Below are positions 43,701 through 54,551 of a stretch of DNA of 64,000 bases, one piece after another. A program made the translations under genes and the position numbers. The notes below the pieces were generated by a model that made no database searches, was not told the DNA's origin, and saw only the letters and a program-made list of their open reading frames with translations. This DNA comes from Phytophthora quininea (lineage: Eukaryota > Oomycota > Peronosporomycetes > Peronosporales > Peronosporaceae). The stretch's first letter is position 1, and each line of letters starts with the position of its first letter. The DNA is taken from assembly GCA_011947345.1 (NCBI GenBank), contig JAAVTG010000561.1, positions 434,001-498,000 of the forward strand, written 5' to 3'.

Positions 43701-44793
43701 CGTGGTGGATACGAACGCCAACCTGTACTTGACATATTGGTCTGCTAGTCGATGGCTGGCAACCCGCTTGGACTTGCTCTCGGTGGCAATTATCTTCGTC
43801 GTCACGCTGTACCTCGTGGCAACGCGTGGCCAAGTGGGGTCGATGACATCTGGCATCTCGCTCACCTACGCGCTCATGTTGACATCCGTCATCCAGTGGG
43901 TCATGCGCTCGGTAGACCGGGTAGACAACGCGACCACCAGTGTTGAACGTCTTCTCTACTTCCGTGAGATCGAGCGCGAAGACGACAGCGGTCGGAGCAT
44001 TGTCGATCTGGTTGGTCCAGAGGCCAAGCCCGGAAGTGACAACTCGCCATCGTGGCCAGCCCGCGGCTCCGTGCGCTTTGAAGGACTCTGTCTCCGGTAC
44101 CGACCCGAACTGCCGCTCGTTCTCCGCGGAGTCGACCTCGACATCGCCGCCGGAGACAAGGTCGGCATCTGCGGACGCACCGGCGCCGGCAAGAGCTCGC
44201 TCATGGTCGCGCTCTTCCGCATCTGCGACTTCGACAGCGGACGCGTGGTCATCGACGACGTGGACATCGCCACCATCCAGCTGCGCGAACTGCGCCGCAG
44301 CCTCGCCATCATCCCGCAGGACCCCGTGCTGTTCAGCGGCCCGCTGCGAGAGAACCTGGACCCGTTCCACGAGTACTCGGACGAGCGCATCTGGCACGTG
44401 CTGCAGCAGGTGCACATGGCGGACAGTCTGCGTCGGTGGGGCGCCGGGCTCGACTTCGAGGTGGCCGAGGGCGGCGACAACCTGTCGGTGGGTCAGCGCC
44501 AGCTCATCTGCATCGGCCGCGCGCTGCTGAAAGACAGCAAGGTGGTGGTGCTGGACGAGGCCACGGCCAACGTGGACACGGCCACGGACGCGCTCATCCA
44601 GACGACCATCAAGGAGACGTTCGCGGACAAGACGGTGCTGATCATCGCGCACCGCATCAACACGATCATGCACTGCGATAAGATCGCGGTGATGGATGCC
44701 GGTCAGGTGTCCGAGTTCGGGTCGCCGTCGGAGCTGCTGGCTCGACCAGACTCGGTGTTTGCAGCACTGGCGAAGCGATCTGGCACGAGATAG
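40715..44793 (+). CDS. ABCC transporter copy F, one frameshift
   Basis: Starts MDEVNRSYVEAPTTPRSKQ at 40715 and is very close to copy C. The frame breaks once near 43565, where F has CTTCAAAAGACTTC and C has CTTCAAAAAGACTTC. Adding the A gives 1360 codons. NBD1 has GKVGSGKSS, LSGGQKARVAIARAMYR and LILDDP. NBD2 has GRTGAGKSS, LSVGQ and VVLDEA. Since the only lesion is in an A run, the gene may well be intact in the organism. It follows the right repeat arm and precedes a dead methyltransferase copy. Confidence 0.85.
44101..44747 (+). repeat. Homogenised NBD2 block, copy F
   Basis: 647 bp with no indels and GDKVG plus RVVIDD. It appears to match D more closely here than F matches its own sister C at the GEK/GDK site. 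Confidence 0.85.
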
Positions 44794-45010
44794 AAAATTG
44801 AAGTTGCTCTTGAAGCGCGCTGATCAGTGGTCTCTACAAGCGGTGGTCTGATAAACAGGACTGCGGCGCCGATTAGATGAACGAACCGTGATAACCATCA
44901 CTGATGAGTGGCGTCAAAGTCGCCTCTCATTCGGTGTCTACACGCGCTGATGTTTATCGGTAGTATCTGTAGGAATTTTACTTTTCATTTTATCCTGTCC
45001 ACCACCAACG

Positions 45011-45909
45011 ATGGCCCAGCAAGTTGCTCGTACTGCCCAGACCTGACAGCCGCAGAAGTACCTCAAGTTCCAGCAGCAGCGACTGCGCTCAGCACTCGAA
45101 CTTCTTGCTCGCGTATCTGAAATTCCGACTATAAATGGCGGCGAAGTCGATATCGTCGACCTCGGTGCTGGAACCGGCAACATGGCTCCCGCATTCGTGT
45201 AGGTGCTGTGACTGTGGTTAATCTCTCGTGGCCTTATTAATGGCACCCTTTTCAGGAAGCGGTGGCCCAAGGCAAACGTGACGTTCGTGGACTCTTCACC
45301 ATCGATGTTGGAAGCAGCTCAGCAGGACCATCATGCCAATGGCCTGGAACGACAGCGGTTTAACTATGTCCAGGACAATATCGAGACGTTCAAACCTGAA
45401 CGCCCCATCGACCTCATCTACTCCAATCCGGCACTTCAGTGGGTATACGTGGAGAAGCACGAGACGATCCTACCGCAGCTCTTTTCCTTCCTGAAGCCTG
45501 GAGGAGTGCTAGCATTCCAGATACCCGACACCCGTCACCAACCCAGCTATCGGCTTTTGGTCGAAGCCGCAGCACAGCTGGGTCTGGCCGACCAAGTGTC
45601 GGGTGTCCGCTGGGTCACTTGTGAGCGCGACCCGAGCTTTTACTGCGAGTTGTTCAGAGGGATCGACAACGACGTGTGGAGCTAGACATATGGCCGACAA
45701 TGTATTCCCACGTGCTGGACGGTGCAAACCCAGTGACGGATTTCACGAGCTCCACAGGACTTCGACCGTACTTGGAGGCGTTGGGTGAACCATCTGAAGC
45801 TGCTGCCAAATACCGCGAACTGGTTGCTGATGCTTACCGCAAGCAAAGCGACGGACGCACTCTGTACAACTTCAAACGCTTCTTTCTCCTGGCGACGAAG
45901 CCATTGTAA
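45011..45909 (+). pseudogene. SAM methyltransferase, trans-aconitate type, copy 2 (dead)
   Basis: Same two-exon structure as its relatives: exon 1 45011-45198, intron 45199-45255 (GTAGGT...TTTCAG), exon 2 45256-45909. Two lesions are visible. The first is TGA at codon 12, where copies 1 and 3 have the Trp codon of QTWQPQKY. The second is an extra TG after GACGTG near 45675 that shifts the frame before GAGCTAGACATATGG. Motif I IVDLGAGTGNMAP and LKPGGVLAFQIPD are otherwise preserved. A stop and an insertion are unlike the one-base deletions common in this window, so it looks like a true pseudogene. It converges on copy 3. Confidence 0.8.
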
Positions 45910-45970
45910 GGCTGACTCAATGACAACAACGTGGATGAAGTTTATTGTTTGCTTCTCGTATGGTTGTTGT

Positions 45971-46888
45971 CTACAGGGGTTTAGTGGCCACTAGGAAGAA
46001 CCGTTTGAAGTTGAGGATGGTGCTTCCGTCGCTCTGCTTGGAGTACGCCGCAGCGATCAGCTCGCGATACTTTTGCTCGAATGTTGTAGCATCTTCGGAT
46101 GGATCGCCCAGTGCTTCCATGTACGGGCGAAGGCCCGTCGAGCCTGTAAAGTCCACAACCGGGTTCTCACCTTGCAGGATGGACGCGTACACAGTCGTCC
46201 ACATGTCGAGCTCCACTCGATCGTCGATGTTCTTGAACAGCTCGTAGTAGAAGTTGGAATCGCGTTCGCAGGTAACCCAACGAACACCAGCCACGCGGTC
46301 TCCAAAACCCAACTGCATCGCCGCATCTCGCATGTGTTGGTGACTGGGCTGCGTTCTACTGTCGGGCATTTGGAAAGCCATGACACCGCCAGGCTTCAGA
46401 CACGAAAAGAGCCGCGGTAGGATCTCTTCGTGTCGCTTTGCACTCACCCAGTGCAGTGCTGCGTTGGAGTAGACGAGGTCCACAGGGTCTTGAGGTTTGT
46501 ACGTCTCAAAGTCGGCTTGAATGTACTCAAATCGCTTGGCATCAAGCTCGCCATTGTCGTGATGCTTCTGTTGAGCGACCTTGAGCATTGACGCCGACGA
46601 ATCCACGAACGACATGCTCGCCTTCGGCCATCGTTTCCTGCAGAAAGTGAATTAAAACCACAAGACAAGGTTCCTCCTTCTAACTATCAATAAACTAACG
46701 TACGCGAAAGCGGGGGCCATGTTGCCGGTGCCTGCTCCAAGGTCGATGATCTTCACTGAGTCTTTATTGGTGGGTAGAGCTGGTACTCGAGCAAGAAGCT
46801 CCAGCGCTGGACGCAATCGTTGCTCTTGAAATTGAAGGTATTTCTGCGGCTGCCAGGTCTGCGCCGCACGAGCAATGTTCTTGGCCAT
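45971..46888 (-). CDS. SAM methyltransferase, trans-aconitate type, copy 3
   Basis: Exon 1 46888-46704, intron 46703-46638 (GTACGT...CTGCAG), exon 2 46637-45971; 283 residues in an unbroken frame. Motif I is IIDLGAGTGNMAP (residues 47-59), followed by MSFVDSSASMLKVAQQ and LKPGGVMAFQMPD, as in trans-aconitate methyltransferase-like enzymes. The intron sits at the same codon position and phase as in copies 1 and 2, which shows common descent. It is divergent from IFT139 with about 200 bp between, and tail-to-tail with dead copy 2. The substrate is unknown. Confidence 0.85.
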
Positions 46889-47088
46889 AGTTAAGGTGTC
46901 TGAAGGCTGTAAACTGACAAGTGAGACCGTCGATCAGCGTGACTCAGCGCCACCACATGGTGTTCATCCCATCAAGGCAGCACCACATGGCTACACTTGT
47001 GCATCTCATCGACCACTTCAGCTTAGGATCCAATCCGCGTCCAGCGTGGCAAGAGTCGCGTCCGTCGAGCGCTCGAGATCCCACAAGC

Positions 47089-50000
47089 ATGAGCAGTGCC
47101 ATGGACCCTCGCGTCCTCATCAACTACTACATCCGCAAGGGCTGGTACGACCACGTCCAGCGTCTGTGCGAGCAGATCCTCGAAAAAGAGGCAGCGACTC
47201 GACGTTGCTGTTCTGGCGGGCGTTCGGCATCGTCTTGGAGCGCAGCTACTCGTCCGCCATCCGAGAGCTGGAGAACCTCAAGAGAACCAGTCGAGATGTC
47301 GAGCTGCCGTGTCTTCATGCCTTAGTTTACGCCCACTCGCAGTGTAAACATGTGGACCATGATGAAGTGGCGCAGTTGGAACTGCAGGTGGTCATGGCCG
47401 AGGAGAACGCTTCCAGCTCGAGTCTCTTACTCTGCGCCACGTTCTTCTGGCACTTGAACGAGCACGCCAAAGCTCGGAAGCTTCTGGACCAGATTCTGGG
47501 AGCAAGCAGCAAGACTGAAGCAGCGTCGCTGCGTCAACGAGCTCTCATCCTTCGCGGTTGGGTCGACCTCACAGTCGACCCAAAGGTCAAGCGCGATGCC
47601 GACTTGCGCGACAACGCCATCCAGTACTTTGACCAAGTGACGGAGTACGTTGTAGCAGTCCTTAACACGATGTCTCCATCACCTAATATCTGTTTCCTTT
47701 GAACAGGCGGAAGGATGCCGAGTTGGTGCTCGGTATGGCCAAGTACTATGACCTGAAGAAGGCGTACTCTCGAGCACTCGAGTCTTTCGACGAGATCACG
47801 GTGCAGTTCCCATGGTTCAAGCACTCGTTAAGTGAGAAAGCTCTGGTGTTGCTCAAAATGGGCAATTGGGATCAATGCATGGACAGTGTTGAGCGGGCCT
47901 TAACGGAGAACCAGCGGGAGATCGAAGCCCTACGCGTCATGATCTTGCTGCTGTTGTCTCGCGAAGGGAAAGCTCGTGAGGCAGCTGAACGCGTTCGGGA
48001 TTTGTTCGAAGCGTTAAAGCGGGCCGAACCAGCTAACTCTGAGCTTTTCTGCGAGGTCTCACGCTGCACTGCTCGTGTGTCCGATCGAGACTCGGAGGTT
48101 CTGCAGTGCAGCTTAGCGCTCATGGAACACGCCATTCAGCTGAACCCGGACAGCGGGGCTTTCCGAGCGGAACGCGGCTACCAGCGTGCATTGCTTGGAG
48201 ACTTTGCTGAGGCCATGGAGTCCTACAAAGAAGCACTCAAGCTCGACGAGTCCAACGAGATGGCGCTGCACGGGATGATCTACTGCCAGATCAAGCTTGG
48301 CCAGCACGAAGATGCATCGCAGCAAATGGAGTTCCTTAGTGTTATTCAGGAATCTATCGGTGCCAGCGCCAGCTTCGCCTTCATCCAGGCACTGTTAAGC
48401 TGGGAGAAAGACCACGACCGTGTTAAACAAGTGAAACTTCTGCAACAAGCCATGCAGATTCACATGGACAAGCTCAAAGAGACCATCACCGGACCCGATG
48501 CGTCCACGCACGAGACAATGAGCCAACTCAACCCACTGTTTCTCGTCGAGGTGGCCACCGAGTTCTTACAGGGCGACCAGCCTCAGCCCGGGAGCTCAAA
48601 CGATAACTCGCCAGACGCTACCAGCATCTCCAAAGGAATGAGCATCCTCGAGAAGCTCGTCAACAAGTCTCCGGGATTTCTCAGAGCGCAGTACGTGTTG
48701 GCACACGCATATTTCGACGCACAGAGACTGGATGACGCGTTCCAGGTGACCAATTTGATTCTCAAGATGGACCCAGGCCACTCCAAAGCGCATCTGATGC
48801 AAGCCCGTGTGAGTCTGGAACGTGAGCACTTCCGTGCAGCCTCGTCCTGTCTGGACCAAGCACTCAGCTACGACTTCTCCGTTCGTCAGTCGCTCTCGTA
48901 CTACATCATCAAAGCTCGAATTCTTGAGAACGCTGGCGACGTGCGCGAGGCGCTGCAAACGCTTCAGACGGCGATGAAAATGCTTCAATCTGGAGCAACG
49001 ACAACTTCCAGCAACCGCTGGCAAAAGCAGACTGACAATTCCAGCACAAGCGTCTCGCTCTTTGACAAGGCTTCTGTGTACATCCACATGGCGCAGGTCC
49101 TTTCGCAACTGAGTGATATCCCCGAGGCCACCAAGACTGTTCGTGAAGCACTTGACGTCTTCCGTGGCACATCGCAGGAAGTTCGCGTTCTGGTTGCAAA
49201 CAGTGAACTTGCAATTAAACGCGGCGACTACGACGCTGCCATCGCCATGCTTAGCAGTGTTCCGGTGGGCTCACCAGCCTTCACGAAGGCACAGATGGTC
49301 AAAGCCGACATCTATCTGCAGTATCGCAAAGACAAGCACTTGTACGCACGTTGCTACCAAGAGTTGGTGGCGATTAATCCCTGCCATGCCACCCACGTGA
49401 GCTTAGCGGAAGCGTATTTGAGGATCCAAATGCTAGATCAAGCAGTTGATTCCTTCGAACGTGCAAAAGCACTCAGTCCCGGCGACCCAACCATCGCTGG
49501 ACGCATCGGCCGTGTGTTGATCTCGAAGCACGACTACCTCAAAGCTGTCGACTACTACGAGACCGCGCTGAAGTTGGCTCCTGGCAACCTCGTACTTCGC
49601 AAAGACCTCGCAGAATTATACGCCAAGCTTCGCCATTACGACCAAGCACTACGAGTTGTGCAGCAAGCACCGCCGAATGATTCTGAAGCTCTTAGCCACC
49701 TGCTTCAAGTAGTCGACTTGCAACTAGTACTACCAGCAATCCACCGTGGTCTCGGCAGTGATGAGCTAGCGGTGCAAGCGCTGCTCAAGGCATACGCTAT
49801 CCAAAAACTAGTGCTCGATCGCCAGAGGAACGAGCAGCCCGACGTCATGAACAAACAGCGCGCTGCAATCGCCAACACTTGCTTCCAGATAGCAGCAATT
49901 TACGCGTCGGCTCCAGGGAACGGCGAGAAAGAAAACGTGCTCAAGTACTGTACGTTGGCGCTGCGCTCGGATGAATCTCACGAGCCTTCACTGCTGTATC

Positions 50001-51191
50001 TTGCGCGTGCTCATCAGCAAGCTGGAGACTTGGATCAGTGTCAAGTTCGCTGTTCGACCTTGCTGCGACTCAATCCTGCTCACGAAGAAGCTGCTCTCAT
50101 GCTTGCCGACTTGTTGCTGCAGAAAGAAGACAACGATTCCGCTATCTACCATTTCCAGCAATTGCTTGATAGTCGTCCAGATAATTTCGCAGCGCTCAGT
50201 CGCTTCCTCGTCATGTTGCGGCGTGCCGGCAAGCTTCACACTTCATCGGCCGAAAAGGAGCACGGCAGTTTGGCTGAGCGCTATCTGCGTCTAGCAGAAC
50301 GCAGTACCAATGTTCGGGTAGCTCATGCTCCTGGCCTCCACTTCTGCAAAGGACTGTACGCACGCTTCCGCAATAACATCGTTGATGCCATCGACGAGTT
50401 CAATCTTGCAAGACGTGACCCGGAGTGGGGCGAACGAGCGCTCATCAATATGATCGAGATCTATCTTAACCCCGACAACGAAAATTTGTGGGACGCTGGG
50501 GATGGCAACGAAGGCAACACCAAAGAGCAGGGAGAGAATTTACGCATCGCGAACACACTACTGGATGAACTCCCCGTTGCCCGTAACGAGCGCGACGCTA
50601 AACTTCGGGTTCTTGAAGCGTACGGAGTCCTTGCTGTCCGTACAAAAGTATGCTGGACAAAGCGATCCAATTGTTCATGGAAATCCTCGAGACAGTGGAT
50701 CGGGACTACGTACCTGCGCTGCTTGGCCTGGCCACAGGCTACATGCTGACGAAGCAGCAGCCCAAAGCGCGAAACCAACTCAAACGCATCGCCAAGATGA
50801 ATTACGACCAAACTCTGGCCGACGAGTTCGAGCGCAGCTATCTCTTACTCGCAGACATCTACATCAACCGCGGCAAATTTGATCTCGCGCAGGAGCTCTG
50901 CAAACGCGCACTCACACACAACAAATCGTCCGGCAAAGCTTGGGAACTTCTGGGATTGGTCATGGAAAAAGAGCAGTCATACATCGATGCCGCCGAGTGC
51001 TACCAGGAAGCCTGGATCTGTGAAGGCGAAGCTAGCGCCGCGATCGGCTTCAAGCTCGCCTTCAACTACCTCAAAGCCAAAAAGCTCGTCCTCGCTGTCG
51101 ATGTCTGCCACAAAGTGTTGGATCAATACCCGGACTACCCAAAATCCGCAAGGAAATCCTCGAGAAGGCGTACGCCGGGTTCCGACCCTGA
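47089..51191 (+). CDS. IFT139: Intraflagellar transport protein IFT139 (TTC21B), three frameshifts
   Basis: Tetratricopeptide-repeat subunit of the IFT-A complex, acting in retrograde transport in the flagellum. It starts MSSAMDPRVLINYYIRKGW (ATG 47089 or 47101; the family begins close to the second). Exon 1 ends 47644, the intron is 47645-47706 (GTACGT...AACAG) and exon 2 begins 47707. TPR motifs run through nearly the whole protein. The C-terminus, GKAWELLGLVMEKEQSY, KLAFNYLKAKK and YPKIRKEILEKAY, matches the IFT139 end strongly. Frame breaks near 47183, 50648 and 51143 all lie in A runs and each lacks one A. Adding them gives 1344 codons from 47101, close to the human 1316 residues. They are probably consensus errors, since the gene is needed for flagellated zoospores. 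Confidence 0.88.
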
Positions 51192-51288
51192 ACTGGCAAG
51201 ACAAGAGGCTAGAAAGGCTAATCTATATCTATGAAATGCACCACATACCGTCTGCTTTGCACTTCGAACGTCTCTTGGCCATCGCTAT

Positions 51289-52967
51289 TTATCCAGCGAT
51301 AGCGTAGTCGCGCAGGAGCGGAATCGGGTTCTTAGGTCGGTTCTGGACACCCTTGCAGATAGCAATATGCTGCTGCGCTCCGGAGGGAGCGAATTTCCGC
51401 CTACAACACGGACAAATCACAAGCGTAGCCTGGTGTTCCTTGTAACTCTGCTGTAGCGTGTGTTCCTTAAGTTTGTGCAGCTTTGACGCTGACCCTGCCG
51501 ACTCTGGCGATGGTTCCGCTCGAGTGATCTTCACGTTAGCACGAGAGGGAGATCGCACGGTTGGAGATCCACGTCCCCAAGAGCCTTCGTTGCCAAATAC
51601 ACGTAGACACACTGACTCGTGTTTCGCAAGTCGGCCTTCAGCAAAGCTTCGGTTGCAGTACCGACACGTTTCCATATGCTGAGGTACCGGGGCACCCAAA
51701 GCACTATTTGCTGCCTTCGGGCTCTTCCTTTTGCCGGGACTTTTCTTCTTCCACTTATGGTCGCTCGATCTCCGCGTACGGACTCGATCTACTTCATGCC
51801 GTCGATCCGGCGAGCGATTTTCGACTTCTTCAGCCTCTTCGATTACCCAGTCACGAGCAGTTTGCTTAGACGGGGCCACTGCTGATCGTGATTTGGAGTG
51901 TCGTCGCTTCGGTCGAAGCAGCAGGAGACTATCCTGCACCGTCACAGCGTCAGGTCGACCGTGTGGGGTTGGGTCCGGGAATGAGGACGCATAGTGCAAT
52001 GAGCGTAGCGTAGCATCTTCCGAGAGAAGGCCAAGAGCTCGTTCAAAGCTCGCATACAGCGGCGTCATGCGTCGTTTATGGAACTTAACGGTCGCACATT
52101 CGTGGAAATGCGCAGCAAGACGGTCGCTGGGCTGCTGCTCGCCGCAGAAATTGCAGAACAACGTCGTCTGCCGCTCCATCGTCGAGACTGCCGAGGCCGA
52201 CGCCGACGGATGATACCCGAGACTCTGTCGTAGCACCGAGCTGCCAGTCTTTTCCTCCTCTTCGTTGCCACAGGGACCTCGCTAACACTTAAATTGTAAT
52301 GGCTTGGCTTCTTCCAAGAGGACTCTCTCGTGCGGCGGTTGTAGTAGTAGACGCGTCCCTTGGCCGTGTAGGCCTCTTGCCACTCGTCCTCCTTCGTCTT
52401 CTCTTCAGGTTTCTGCTCCTGAGCATCCTCTGGTTTGTCCTCCTGCTTGTGTTCAGTCTCTTGATTGTCTTTCTGTGTATCGTCTTCTTCTTCTATTTGC
52501 TCCTCTTCGGAGTGGACTCTGTCTCGGTCATTTTGTGTCCAGTCTTTCCTGTCCTCCTCTGTCCACTTGGCCTCCATCACTTCCTGCACAAAGTCCAAGT
52601 ACCCGTCCTGTCGTTCTGTCCACAAGTCTTCGTCTGTGTCTTCTTCTTGTCCATCAGAGTCCTCCAGAAACCGCAGCGCCTCGCGGACGGACGCTTCCAC
52701 GTTCTGGATGTCCTCGTGCTCGTCTTGTTTGCCCTCCAGAGCTTGCTGACGCGCCTCCAACGTCTCCAACGGCGTCACCATCCAGTCGTCGTCGTCTTCT
52801 GGCTTTTGATGGTCCTCAGACGACCAACTTGCGCGCTCTTGAGGTACCTCTTGGTCTAGTACGTCCTCCTGTGTCTCCACAACGTCATCCGCGTGGTCCG
52901 CGTCCATGAGCGTCTCCGGGGCGACAGCTACAGCCGCAGACAGAACGTCGTCGCCTGCAGACTCCAT
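51289..52967 (-). CDS. WW-domain protein with three C2HC zinc fingers, one frameshift
   Basis: The N-terminal half is highly acidic (Asp/Glu/Gln-rich, likely disordered), then a WW domain around EWQEAYTAKGRVYYYNRRT with its second Trp in ESSWKKPSHY. Downstream are three zinc knuckles with identical spacing C-x2-C-x11-H-x3-C: CNFCGEQQ..., CRYCNRSF... and CPCCRRKF..., resembling the ZC2HC1 group. Basic linkers separate them. The frame breaks between about 52245 and 52280 (KRRK... to EEEKTGSSVLRQS). One added base gives 560 codons, but an unrecognised intron remains possible. WW domains bind proline-rich ligands and such fingers often bind partners or RNA. No specific function can be named. It converges on IFT139 (97 bp between stops). 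Confidence 0.7.
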
Positions 52968-53113
52968 TACAGAATTTTAATTGCAATTTTTTGAACGAAA
53001 GAGGCAAATTTGCGTAAAATATCAGAGTATATAAAACTTCAACTTACAGTGAAAATGCTATTTTGCCCTTAATGCTGCGTTCTACTTCTAGATAAATCTT
53101 AGAGCGGCCCCTA

Positions 53114-53563
53114 CTAGTAGAATAATGGGGTCGATTTCACGTTGGAATCACCAGCAGCTGAAGTTCCCAAAGCAGTCGATACAATTGTGGTGCAGTTGGT
53201 ATTGGCCCAAAGACTCGGATCTGAGGTCTTGGAGCTGTCCGACGGGTGGGAAACTCCTGACGTCCATCTAGGCGCTGCGCCGGAAGCCTGAGTCCACTCA
53301 CGGCACGGGTCTCCAAGTTCCTGGCCGTTTGTCTGACCGTCTCCGTCCGTATCAGCTTGGCACAGAGCCACCGTCCACTTGTTGCCAGCATTTTCGAACG
53401 CGTCGCCGAATGTATTCGTCGCGCTGGTCCTCCTTCCAGTGCCGTCGGAGTGACCCATTGCAGGGACGCTAGTGTCGCTGGGAATTCGCGCAAAGAATCT
53501 CTGACTGCCATCCACAGCCGAATCCAGCAGAGCCAGCGACACACTGCTCAAAAACATCACCAT
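53114..53563 (-). CDS. Temptin-like secreted protein
   Basis: 149 residues with a signal peptide (MVMFLSSVSLALLDSAVDG). The body matches the temptin Cys/Cys fold: FARIPSDTSVPAMGH, FGDAFENAGNKWTVALCQ and DTDGDGQTNGQELGDPC. The last segment is the family's most conserved stretch and probably binds metal. The usual second Cys after DPC is Arg here (DPCREW), so one family disulphide may be missing or differently paired. Temptin was first described as a sea-slug pheromone component; related proteins are common in oomycetes, with unknown role. It is extracellular by inference. It lies between the WW/zinc-finger gene and TMEM222 on the same strand. Confidence 0.75.
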   Translation of the reverse strand: MVMFLSSVSLALLDSAVDGSQRFFARIPSDTSVPAMGHSDGTGRRTSATNTFGDAFENAGNKWTVALCQADTDGDGQTNGQELGDPCREWTQASGAAPRWTSGVSHPSDSSKTSDPSLWANTNCTTIVSTALGTSAAGDSNVKSTPLFY

Positions 53564-53800
53564 TGCAACGTTGTAGAGCTTGGACGGTTTGACGAGCTTT
53601 CAGGCGTGAGTAGGAAGTCGAGCCCCCAAAATCGCGATTAGACGCAGGGACGCTGGACTGAAAGCCTCGCATGATGAATTAGCTCTTGTCGATGACCAGA
53701 AGCATCAGTATCCTCGCGCAAGAATGGCCACAGCAACAGTACCGACAAATTAACATAACCGTAACTTGTTTAGTGTCAAAGTCAGCAAATTCTTGCCTAA

Positions 53801-54485
53801 TCACGCTGTGGATCGCACAATGGCGATCAATGCCAGCACGAACATGAACGGCACCCAGGACTTTAAGAACCCTGCAACACTCACATACTTGCCGCAGAAG
53901 AACATCCAGAAGCAGAGCTGCACCATGTTCCAGCGCTTGTGTCCGCCGTACTCCATGTGTTCCAGACAAACTGCTACGTGTGAGTGGCAGTTGTCACAGC
54001 TAAAGAAACCAACAAAAACAACGTTAAGCCGATATAAAATCTATCATGGGTATCATAAACCTACCAGAGGTTGTGCATTCTCTTCTCGTAGATTTTGCAG
54101 CCTGCCGCCACCGCTTCGTCCCACTTGGTCACATCTGCAGCCTCTACTGTGCACTGCAAATAGCGAGTGGCTGCACCAAAGGCAAAGTCGTCTCGGCCGA
54201 TCGTGTATGGCCCGGCAAAGTCAAAGATAACCCCTTGGAGTCTGCAAGTCCCATATGCCCAATGAACGGCAAGAACCAGGTCAAAATGGGGATCGGAGAC
54301 CACACGATGCAGAATGGGTAACGGTGGATTGCCGGGTCCACCACAGCCGCACGAGAGCCTCCGAACGCGCCAGACGCAGCCGACGCTTCATGAGAGAGCA
54401 AGAGAGCGTCGTCGTCCACGGAGAGCGCACAATCGTCCGCCGGGGATGCAGTAGCCGTCGCGGCGCGAGACGTTGTCGTTGCCAT
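53801..54485 (-). CDS. TMEM222: TMEM222 (DUF778) family membrane protein, one frameshift
   Basis: Exon 1 54485-54065, intron 54064-54000 (GTAGGT...TTTAG), exon 2 53999-53801. Conserved family blocks are HRYPFCIVWSPIPILTWFLP, FIGHMGLADSKG, VIFDFAGPYTIG, KRMHNLCCDNCHSHVA across the splice, and WNMVQLCFWMFFCGKYVSVA. Two or three membrane segments are expected. The frame breaks near 54243, where GGGG appears as GGG (SKG-VIFDF); adding the base gives 207 codons, matching the roughly 208-residue human protein. The family is conserved across eukaryotes but its biochemical role is unknown. It is divergent from the kelch/EGF gene with only 66 bp between the two ATGs. Confidence 0.88.
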
Positions 54486-54551
54486 GTCAAAATGGGTAAA
54501 TGGGTAAAACACGTATGATTAGCGTACGTATCTTGTGAAAGGACGTACGTA
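54486..54551. promoter_or_regulatory. 66-bp bidirectional start region
   Basis: The only DNA between the ATGs of divergent TMEM222 and the kelch/EGF gene, so both 5' leaders and core promoters must overlap here or extend into coding DNA. It holds repeated ACGTAC/GTACGT words and no TATA box. Upstream untranslated exons cannot be excluded. Confidence 0.45.
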
